Shown: positions 35,403-47,400 of the stretch, in pieces | Layout of the letters: every line of letters starts with the position of its first letter | How positions within the stretch are numbered: position 1 is the first letter of the stretch | Origin: Liolophura sinensis | Lineage: Eukaryota; Mollusca; Polyplacophora; Chitonida; Chitonidae | Length of the DNA stretch: 64,000 nt | Assembly: GCF_032854445.1 (NCBI RefSeq) | Contig: NC_088295.1 | Location: 54,233,249 to 54,297,248 of the forward strand | Reading direction: 5' to 3' | Program-made: the position numbers and the translations under genes | The notes under the pieces: model-generated | What the model was told of the DNA's origin: nothing | What the model saw: the letters and a program-made list of their open reading frames with translations, nothing else | Databases searched by the model: none

Positions 35403-38400
35403 TCAGTGGATGAGAAGCGACATCATGGAGAGAACGGAGACCAAAATCCAGCTTCCTACCACATAAGCAGATCCTCCTATACGACACTTCAGAGTTTCAA
35501 ACCTGGTGAAGTAAGAAATAAGAGAACATCAGTGGTATTGGTGTGCATTTCATCAAATATATACATCTTTAGGGAAATCCTTAGCTGCAAGACAAATGCA
35601 CCCCAGTGGAGCAATCAAAAAAACGAACCAGCAATTCGGAAGCAGTGCAAAAGCAAAAAGCAGCCTTCACAGGATTGAGCCATCAGAATAATAACCATGT
35701 TAAAGTCCACAACATAAGATAACGGTCATAATTTTGCTGAAAACGGATGAAACAGTCCAATGGCCAAATCTGCTAAATGTAACTTGTCATGGTGAAACTA
35801 TCAAGTTTCAACTCAACACAATGAACTATTTTGGATAAAAGTTTGGAATATCTAAACTGGATACAGAAACTTGCATTTGATCTGTAACCTGGTGTGGTTA
35901 AGCCATGTACCATGTGATGAACCGTTTTGAAAAAAAAAAAAGTCTGAAAAACTGGTTAAGTTTAAAATGGCCACACCATAATTTTGTCCAATGTGGATTT
36001 GAGGGTTCAAATCTCGAACTTGATATGTAACCTATGGTGAAGTCTTGTATCAAGTTAAAATTCAATATGGATGTCCAGAAAACTGGTGCAACTGACTGAG
36101 AGACAGACTGGGTGCAAACCAAGCTCTTTACCAAGCATACATACTGAATGGTTGACCTCTATGATCTGACATGAAAGTCCCAGTAGCTTTTTGTTTCAAG
36201 TTTAGAATTTTTGACCATGTTAACCATAGCCCAAAATGGGATTGACGAGAGGTCCTTTTTTGGCAGCAGATATCTCTAGATTATATGACCTTTAAACTTC
36301 TTATATCAAAGTTTGTTGGTCTTGTGCCCTGCTAATTGCTAATTGAATTATTTCAGATTTACAATGCATGAATTGTTAAAAGCTTGAATAATTTTACTGT
36401 GTAAGGTGTTAGGGGTCAAGCCTTTACCTGTTTGGCTCTCCGTCCATCATCTTCCTCCATTCATCCTCCATAGTTTGACCATCAAAGAACCAGGCCTGCT
36501 CCTGGAAAGGGTACTCGTAGCCCTGTTCACACTCACACTTGTAACTGCCCAAGGTGAAACGTTTACCAGGCAGGGCCTCACACTGTAACACACAAATGTC
36601 ATCAGCATTAAAACAAGCTGCAACTTCATTACTGTTAGAGCAAACTGCTACTTCATTATCGTTAGAGCAAGCTGATACATCATTATTGTTAGAGAAAGCT
36701 GCTGCGTCATTATTATTAGAGCAAGCTGATACATCATTATTGTTAGAGCAAGCTGCTACGTCATTATTGTTAGAGCAAGCTGCTACGTCATTGTTAGAGA
36801 AAGCTGCTACGTCACTGTTAGAGCAAGCTGCTACGTCATTGTTAGAGCAAGGTGCTACATCATTATTGTTAGAGCAAACTGCTACATCATTACTGTTAGA
36901 GCAAGCTGATACGTCATTATTGTTAGAGCAAGCTGATACGTCATTATTGTTAGAGCAAGATGCTACATCATCTTCATCAAAATCAGGCTCTACATGTCAT
37001 CAAAATCAACTGCTACATCATGTTTACCATCTAAATCAGCTGCTACACCATTATCAAAATCAGTTGCTACACCACCATCATCCAAATCAGGTGCTACACC
37101 ATCATCAAAACCAGCTGCTACACCATCATCATCAAAACAAGCTGCTCCATCAACATCATTAAAACAAGCTGCTGATCACCATTAGAGAAAGCTGCTGCAA
37201 CTGGAGACTAAACAAAGATGCTGCACCATCAATGTTGAACAGGCTGCTACAGCTCCAAACACAGGGTCTAAGCAGCACTAATTTTCTGTTTCATATGTCA
37301 GCCTGGACAGGTGGATGAGTACACGAAGGTGGCAAAGCCAATGCTAAAGCTAACTTTCCACCCAGTACCTGGGTAATACCATAGATTTGCGAGTGCTTCC
37401 CTAAAGAGAAAATACACAATTTTCAAGTTATGTCATTAGAACAGAGTAATATCCCAAATGCAACACATCATCTTTTTACATCGCAGTATTCCTATTGCTG
37501 ACGCCTATATATGTGCAAATACACCGCCAAAACCAATCAAAAATTTATGTTGTTGGAATCGCACCAGAATAAACACATTATCCTCTTTTTTAAAAATCTG
37601 TTGATCGCCTGATAATAGGTTTCATTCGTTTTGGCTCAAAAAAAAAAAAAAAAAAAAGAGAAACAAAAGAATCATAATTTGACATAGCTATTCAGTCCTT
37701 ACTCACGATTTAACGAGAAATGTTGCCTAAAACACCGCTGAGTACACCCAAGGAGAGCTTTGTAAGAGGGTGACCGGGTGGAAAGGAAGAAGGGAGAGGG
37801 CGTCTTTAGGCAATCGTGAAGAAGTTGTTTTTTTACCTTTCCATAAGTTGAACTAACCATTGTCTAACATGAAAACTGCACTGCTCTGGCTTAATGAAAT
37901 TAGGCTCGGCAATACAGGCTTGCTGTCATAAGAAAATCTATTTTCACCCAGTTTGTTTGCATCAGAAGATACAAACGTCTTCACACCTTACAAATGTAGG
38001 CTCTAATGATCAAACACTAGCATTCATTGTGTGGAAATACTTGTGAGGAGATGTCAGTCTAGAACTGTGTATTCAAATATAAACAGCCGAGTTGTATTGG
38101 TATGCAAATCGCAACTTCGCCCAGCTCTGGGTATAGCCTTCGAAGTTCCAACCATTGGGGGACTCGTCAATCACAGCACAGACCAGACCAGACAACGTGT
38201 TTGGTAATTGTTTTCAATTCTTACCGTGGTAATAGATTAAATGTGTTGTGAGCATCACTGTAAAACATTTGCACGACTATAAATATATATGATGGCTTTG
38301 TTGAAATGATTTTGTAACAAAGTCAAAAAGCAAAGTCTCCAGAAAATGTGCACACTCATCAATGTGCAGGTGACAGTGTGTCAAATCAAACTCCCATCTG

Positions 38401-41400
38401 CTAGTATAGATTTGGTGGGAGATTTCACCATAGTGACAACTCCAAGGGGCGGGTCAATCAAAATAAGTTCATCTACTTGGTTAATGTTGAATTCTGGACG
38501 CTGTCAGTTACCTGTAACACATGTACGCACACGTGACTGTGAGCTCTCAGAAAATGAAATGAAATGGAAGCAACCTTGCACAAATACTGTTTAAAAACTG
38601 TTGTAATATGAAGCTGCTAAAGGGCATATATTGTGAAGGTATCCAGTTCCATACATGTGAGCACAATGTTCAACTGATGCTCGTTGGGCTTGTGATCGCC
38701 ATTTTGTGAAAACAAGAACTGAAACTGTCCAGACTATCTTATAATGAAACACCTGCTTGAGGCCTGGAAAACATTCCACTGGATTTTAAGGGAGCTTGAT
38801 GACAGATACTTGTCAATGAGAGGCCAGTTTCACACAGATGTGGTACATGTATGATAATCGCACATATAGGACAATTGGTGCGGTAGTAGTGACATACAAA
38901 ATATCGTACGACAAATGTGTGATAAAAAAAATGTTGTATGCCAGTTTGTGAAATTGGACCCAGATTTTTACAACTGAAAAGGATTTAATGATTTAACTGT
39001 TAGATTTATTTCTGGCTCTGTAAATGGACAACACTGTTCCCCGCCTAGTGCATTTGCCAATGCGGAATGACACTTTGTGAAACTCTGCCCAGATTTTTAC
39101 CAATGAAAAGAGTTCAATGATTTAATTGTTACATTTATTTCTGGCTCTGTAAACGGACAACCTTATTCCCCGCATAGTGCATTTGCCAATGAGTAGCGGA
39201 TTAACAGGAATTTAGAGGTTGTTAATTACAATGCTGTGGATATTTGGGAAAAAATGGATGGTGAAAGTGTTTACATTGTTTAATCCCTCTTCACCCTTGC
39301 TGGATTCAGATGGAATTTTCTTTCATCTACCACAGCCAAGCCATGCAGGTGTTTCAAATCACATGGTGGTTTGACACGGGTGATCACTTGTGGGGGGAGA
39401 GGAAACTGAGCATCCTATGACCCAAAGTCGATAATCCACACATTTGAGTTCATTATGTTGGGATTACAGCATGCCACGCTTGACGAGTGGGAATCAGTAC
39501 TAGCATGTGTTTTCATGGAATGCATTTTGATCCAATGCAACTTCATTTACAATTGCAGTACTAGATCGGCAGTTATGTATAAAATACTATGGAGAACTTA
39601 CCAGGATTATACCCACTATGGATTTTGAGAGTGTTTTCAGGTACAGTAAGTATTTGTGACATGGTTTGAACAAAAACATTAGCACCAGTGTGGAATAAGT
39701 TTCTTTGTGAAAACTTTTTAGTAGAGTTTAGACTGCAACCATAGTACCTGTAGTGCACATGTACTCGGCTGATAATGAAACGCCTTGATCTGCTTAAAGT
39801 CAGCTCTTTCGTCCAGTTGCTGTTTTGTTTTTTCTTGTTGTTGATGATGTAGTTGCACTGGTACTTCAGCTGACATTGATCAATGATTGAGGGGAATGGG
39901 CTAGACCTGTGGGCAATCATGCGTAATGGCAGCATGCACAGCTATACAGGTGATACGTTGGGTTAGGGAGCTATAATACGCTGTGTTTGTGGAAACATCA
40001 ATCAGCCACCCCCTTCGCCAGTTTTCTCAAGAGTTTAAATGCCTGGGTGTTGACGTGGGAGTTTTTTCGAGAATGTCCGAATTTCTACAGTGTCCGAAAT
40101 TCGAGAAGAATTACAGTTATTGATTGTCTTTCATCACCACCCCATATTAAAATTGGCAAGCCGACCCTACGGTGTCTTAAGGAAACGATGTCACATCTGA
40201 TCATTAAGGGATGTCACTCTTGTCATAACGTCATATCTCAAAACCTGCTGTAGCTCAGCCATCAGCAAGCGTACAAAATTCTCAGAATGCAGTACATTCA
40301 GCAAGTTAGTAATGGATGAAATTCCAGGCCATTTCGGGTATGTCTTGCGTTGAAAATAGAACGTTTTTTTCCCCACAAGACCATCCAAGAACTGCATGAA
40401 AGGGTAAATGAATGGAGGCCAACATTTTCATTTGACATTTTGAAACACACAACTAAAATTGAAATAATCCACACTAAAAAAAAATTGTTGCACCTCAATG
40501 CAGAATCTGCTGCCAAGAGCAAGAATTATTCAAGTTTGCGTGTCTGTTCACATGACATAAATACCCGGTATATATTATCATCTAGGCATCAAACTCTAAC
40601 CATTTCTTACCTGTTAAAATATAACCTTAGATCTACAGAGCAGTATTGGTATAAGAAAGTTCAATATTTGATACTAGAGTAGTTTTTGCCTGTAAATACA
40701 AATATGTTTTCGTGTGATATGAACTTGGCAAGGAAGAAATATCCAACCATCTTTTTTGGCACCAGAAGATAATCACAGTAAAGCTCACGTGATTATTCCG
40801 CCAGTGCCAAGGAAGAGGACTGGTCTCATTTTTATGCCTATGGGTTATAACATGCAGTTACTGTTAATACTTGGTCTTGAACAGGCAACAGCCAATCATT
40901 GAGCCAATCATATATACCCAATGGTTGTGGTGTTCCCAAAGAATTAGTTTATGTGGCCCAGTTGATTGTAACATAATAGTATTTGAAGGTAAGCCCATGT
41001 ACAGTTTAGTAAAAATTACTCTACAAAGGTTTTTAATATGTCAAAAAATGTCAGTATCAGGAAGTAACGGTAACTTATATTTATCTGATCAGTGTTTTAT
41101 GTCGTACTCAAGATTATTTCACTTATACTACGGCAGTCATCATTATGGTGGGAGGAACCAGGGCACAGCCCAAGGGGAAAACCATGACCATCTGCAGGTT
41201 GCTGGCAGTTCTTCACATGGCCAAAGCGGAGAGGATGCCAGCAACAGCTGGACTTGAACTCAAAGTGACCGCATTGGTGAAAAGCTCCTGGGTCATTACA
41301 CTTTGCTAGCTCGCTAACCAACTGAGCCACGGAGGCCCCTAATATCTTTTATATAACTATGTTATATTTCATAAAAAGACTTTGTCACTGACTCAAAACC

Positions 41401-44400
41401 CTTTGGATTTTCGGGCCTAGGTAACAGCTGGACCACCTCCCCTCTGATGAATGAGATACCCCGCGATTCCATTTTGGTTAATATATACTATGTTCCTGAG
41501 GAAAAGATTGGCTTAACCAAGGACTGAACCCACATCTCCTGTGCCAAAAAGAAAAACTGCTATGTTAAAAAAAAAAAAAAAAAAAAAGAAATACATGCAA
41601 AAAGGAATTGCCTTTACATACTGTCTATGTATACTCACATATGTGGTTTTAAAGTCACACCGAGCTGTGTTCTTGAAAGCATTGGCCACATCAAAGTTTT
41701 GTGGACACTGGTTAATGTCTAACTCCTCCAATTTCACATCTATTGTCACCACTCCCCTGTTGAATTTAAAAGTGTAGGTTACCACAGACTCATTTCAAAC
41801 AGGTCAATGATAATTTACAAAACTGAATCTTATTTCATGTCATTATTTAAATCTACAAACATGTCAGTATATTTTTCAGCCTATTCATGATAATTTAATG
41901 TGTACTCCTGGAGTCCCCCTCATACTGAGTGCACTTGATTGTGTGAAAGGAATTACATATGAGCTTATGTAGACCTACACAAATGAAGTTGAAACACTTC
42001 TTCTCATTTATAATGTTGAAGTCCATAAGCTTGGTGTCGACGACAAGAACGCATTGCCTCGGGTGACACCATAATCATTCAAAAAGCATGATGGTCATTA
42101 GCATTCAAACTTCAATATAACTGATTAACACACTGAAGTCATATTAGTCTTTATACCTCAATTTACAAAGAAACTATTCATGAAGAAATATACAATATTC
42201 ATGGAAACAAGCCTCTATCAGAATGGCATGCCTGTCAGTGTCTTTAAAGAAGTATAAACTTACTTGAACTCGAGTTGTGTTCGGAGGCTGTTCATGCCAA
42301 AAAAGGGCGCCACATATGTTAGCACCCATTCATTCACCATACCATCACATTTGAACTGAGGGCGGAGCCAAACCCCGTCTTCATATGAGGCGGCCCTGTA
42401 AAACATGGGGTAGTGCTCAAAACGCACAGCGCTGGATCCGTTCCTATCATAGCGCACCATCGACCTCATAGTGTACTTCTTCAGACTGTAAAAATTGGTG
42501 GACCATCTGGATTTCATGTCAATGAACCAGCGATTGGTAGTGTAAGGTGTTTTGAAACCAGCAAAGTCAATAGCTTTGAAGTCATCCTGGCCTTGCTTAT
42601 TTTCTGATGGTGTTCTGAAAGCGAATGGACCAAAGTACTCACGAGTGATACCACTGCTAAACCTGGGATCAGTGTTGTTGACGGGAGGAGACATTCGGAA
42701 TTTGTACTTGTCAAAAAACACTCCGCTAGCATAGATCTTGAAATCACCCATGATGTTAGAGAGAACCTCACCGTAAATGTGAGTCTCATTTAGCAAGCGA
42801 TCACCACGGATGTCTCCAAACTGCTCATCTTCATTGACATTCTGTAGAAAGTTGCTGAGGAAATGAGCTAACCTCAAACCTGTTCTGGCTTGAGTTTCAA
42901 ACTGGATGTCAACTCCATAACCAACATCTCCTGGCAATAGCAATTCAAAGTCTTTCATGCTGTGGCATTTTGTCGCATCTACGTTGAACATGCGATTCCG
43001 TAATCGCTGCATTCTATCATAACTGCTTTGATCGAAGCTTCCTTTGCCCGTCTTGCTGGTTTTTTGTTCGACAGTGCCAACAGTCCTCTTCGTTCTGGGA
43101 ACGTAATGGACCCTTCTCTTGCGTTCTGCAGCAGCCCTTTTCTCTATCTTCTCTTCTCTTTCTTGAGACAACAGACGACGTGAAGTTCTTGATGGCTGAG
43201 GTAGTATACTGCGAACAAACCTCTGTCTCTGGTTCTCATACTTTACTGTCAAAGGAACTTCATGCTTCTCGTGTCTTTTAGCAGTTAAACTTCGCTTGTT
43301 TATCTTTGTTACAGGTGGTTCTCTGGGAATAACCCTTAATTCTGAAACAAGCACAAAAGGTTGTTTTATCCCTTATACAATTATGGGTGTGACATATGTC
43401 AACAAATATTAATTAATACACCAATTAAACTGTTGGTTCAGTCACATTTGCCTCAACACAGAGCAATTTTCTTACACAGTGCTTTAATATTTCAAAGCAA
43501 AAATTGAAAAGAAATGCCTATAGTATATGCAATAAATCACACTTATTTTGATTTGGGTGTTGGGGGGGGTGGGGGTGGGGGTAGTTTTCGTTGGCAGATT
43601 TTGTAGAGTGGGGCAATAATGAATCTTATATGAGTTATAAATACGATAATATATAATATGTACAACTTCAGGCGTTATTGGTTTTTCACTGGTTCAAGTT
43701 CTGGATAACTAATTACTTATTACTCTCCTACGGGTGTGACTTCAGCACAGTGTACTACATGTGCTTGCTTTCAATAAAGAGTCAATACAATATTTCAAGG
43801 AGGTTTCTTATGTATAGAAATTTGGAGGTGCACTTTGCCACACAATGGTTTTATCATCATTTCTAACAATATTAATTCAGTAGAATTACTACAAAGATGT
43901 TAAACATAAACTATTCCAAAAGCACTCCCTAGCACTTTTTCCTAGTCCACTATGTGGAAAATAAATCAAAACAAAAAGTCTGACTAAGAATGTATTCGTT
44001 TTTGAGGAACTTCAAGCCAATGTGACCAGGGTATAAAGTACATTTTTTGTCCATAACTAGTAAGTAGATTTCTATGAATTCCAATCCAAAGGGCTTATTA
44101 AACCAAAAAAAACCCAAAACTTTTAAACAATAATGACTAAAAATAGATCAGAATTTAAAGGTTTTATTCGTGTAGTTAGCATTATTTGTAAGTAAGTAAT
44201 GGTTGTGCTATGTATTACAGAGGTCCACCATTTTTGGCTCTTGGGACACTAATCGGCTCTTCAGTATCAGGAGGTAACAATGTGTAGCCTCCCAGGCTTT
44301 CCATATTCACCTCTCGCCTTGTGTACTGCCACATGTCAGCTACAAGAGGATGCTATGCAGTAAATTCTGTGTCAATGACGTATGTCGATTTCACAGCAAT

Positions 44401-47400
44401 CTGCCTTCTCCTTGGCAAAAGGACTACATATCTACAGGGTAATTATAGATTCACAAATGTGGCTTTCCTAAGAGAGCTACAGCTTTTTATTGTTTTTCTA
44501 TCTTTGGAGCAAAAAAGTCATCAAAAATAAAAATCTGTTGCTATAGGCACTTTAGGCAATGAGTTTTATTTCCAGTGTAACTGATCTGAGGGTTTTCTTT
44601 TCAGATTGGCCAAAATATCAAATGTGTTATATCGCAACTCTAATAAGCCAATTTAAATTAATCTTGACATCCTGACCAGGTATATGTTATCTGCTGTGTT
44701 ACATATACCATTTTGTCAAACAAGTGCAGTCGCACCTGTAGAAAATGGGCAAGAAACCCATGGGGAGACAATCTCACCTAGGCTGGGAACAAATACTGCA
44801 AATGCAATGCTACTGCCTTCTTTTGGGGGCCTCATGCACAAAGCTATCGTAGGCTAAGATGATTGTAACTACAATGGCAACATGTGTTTATAGCATGTGA
44901 CGTTATAATAGTTACAATCAACTTAGCCTGCAATCACTTTGTGCAAGCGGCCCCTGAAAAGGCATGTGAATAAAAACAAAAGAGGGCTTACCACCAATCG
45001 ACAGACAATCAAAGGATCTTTCATACTCTTCTTTGGTTGCCTGCTCTATCTCCCAGCCAAGAAATGGTCCATTGTGCCACCAAGGGTAACGATAGCCTGG
45101 TTTGCAAACACATCTGTACCCGCCACGCCTGAACCCAAACCCACTTAGTGGTTCACACTTGAAAAATCAACGAGATCAACTGTCAGGTTTTAAGTTTACA
45201 TTGAAAAATTTGATATCCGTAAATTCTTCATTATACAGGTGTATACAGACTGGGTCAGAGTACACACACACACATGCTGCACTGCCAGCCAGATGTTGAA
45301 CACACATGCATACTGCACTGTCAACAAGACATTGTACACACACACACACATACTCCACTGCCAGCCAGACATTGTACACACATGCATACTGCACTGCCAA
45401 CAAGACAATGTACACACACATACACTGCACTGTCAACAAGACATTGTACACACACATACTGCAACAAGACATGATACACACACACTGCACTGACAACAAG
45501 ACACTGTACATACAAACGCTGCACTGTCAAAACATTGTACACACACACATACTGCACTGCCAGCCAGATGTTGTACACACATGCATACTGCACTGCTAAC
45601 AAGACATTGTACAGACACACACATACTGCACTGCCCACAAGACACTGTACACACTGCACTCCCACTAGACACTGTACACACACATATACTGCACTGCCAA
45701 CCATTGTGCACGCTCACATACTGCACTGCCAACCAGACATTGTACACACACATATACTGCATTCAGCCAGACGTTGTACATACAGTATGCACTGCCAAAT
45801 GGACATTGTACACACATATACTGAACTGCCAACCACTGTACACGCACACATACTGCACTGCCAACCAGACCAAACATTGTGCACACACACATACTCCACT
45901 GCCAGCCAGACATATACTGCATTGAGTGTACACACAGATACTGTTCTACCAAATGGACATTGTACAAGCATATACTGCACTGCCAACTTCACACTGTGCA
46001 CAAGTATACTCCACAGCCAAACAGACACTGCACACACATATACTGCACGACCAAACAAACATTGTATATATGCATACTGCATGGCCAAACAGACATTGCA
46101 CACATGCACACTGCATGGCCAGACATACATTGTACACATGCACACTGACTGCCATACAGACCTTGCACACACACACACACACACACACACAGAGAGCACT
46201 ACAAAACAACCATGACACAGGGCATACCCACGTATCAGTGAGAGAAAAAAACAGCTGACAACTAACCATTGTTGTGTCCTTACAGCGAGCTGTGTTAGCA
46301 AAGAAGTTTGGGGCTGGATTTCCTTCACCAACGGGACAAGGATTAAGGTCAATTCTCTCAAACTCTATGTCCATCACTGCTTCGCCTACAAACCTGGCAT
46401 GGAAAAAAACAAAGAATATCTTTGATATATATCAGCTTCCTGCCAGAGAAATCAAGGTTGTACGCAGTATTATAAAGATATATTCAACAAACCTGATGCA
46501 CATGTACACAGAGATGTCGATGTATGTGTATAATGGTAATTATAAATAAAATCCACAAGAATGCACAGGAAAGGTTCAACTGATAAAAAAAAATAGCTAA
46601 TATTTATTTAATTGCAACCATTCAAAAATTTTAATTACAGAGCAGCAGTGTTTCTTTTAATTTTTCATCTCAACTACAATTTTTTATCGTTGTAAATACA
46701 CAACGATATTTGACTATATCTTCTCTCTGCTGGTATGCATATTTTAAACACGTCACATTCTCAGTTCTTATGAATTTTCAAAAACTTAAGGTATGAACAA
46801 AATATCTGACAAATGAGTTACATGATACTGAGTATGTAAAAAAATGTATTCTGTGGGCAGTGCTGGTATAAATGCATGTACATCAGCGAGGTCATCATTA
46901 AAGTAAGCACAGCTTGAAGTACAGCTGTAAGATAAAACAAGGTGGAAAACAGACAGGGGAAAAACATCATTCTGTTAGATGGATCGGAAGTTAGGGAACG
47001 TGGGATCTCCTTAGTAACAAACAGCGTGGATGAAGAAAGCAGTCCTTCCAACGTTATTGCATCGAAAAATGCCTATTATTGGATCGCTATCAGCGATCTT
47101 TTATCCGCTGCATTTGTATAATTTTCAGCTTAATTCCACAAATGGTCTGAGTATTTCTGCAGAGCATTCGTGATGTTATTTTGTACAAATAGGCCTTACT
47201 GGCCTAAAAGTGACCTTTCCCCCAATGCTTTAACACTGGATGGCCATTTTGTATTAGACACGACTTCCGACCCATCTTACAAAATTCACAATGTTAGGAT
47301 TCATATATACCTGGCCCTTTGAGTATGTGTCCAGTTGGTGTATCTGGGCATGAAGTCTACCACCGGAGCAGCAGCGCTTACAATCCACTTGTTAGAGTGA

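Noticed and set aside
39987-40682. Plus-strand frames of 88 and 110 codons in a Cache-gene intron
   Set aside because: No recognised domain, antisense to the gene, no splice signals. A faint resemblance to transposon debris could not be supported.
45239-46377. Many long open frames on both strands, cysteine-rich on the minus strand
   Set aside because: They are translations of the CA-bearing minisatellite. Cys-Val-rich and His-Thr-rich peptides in several frames are a direct result of the repeat.
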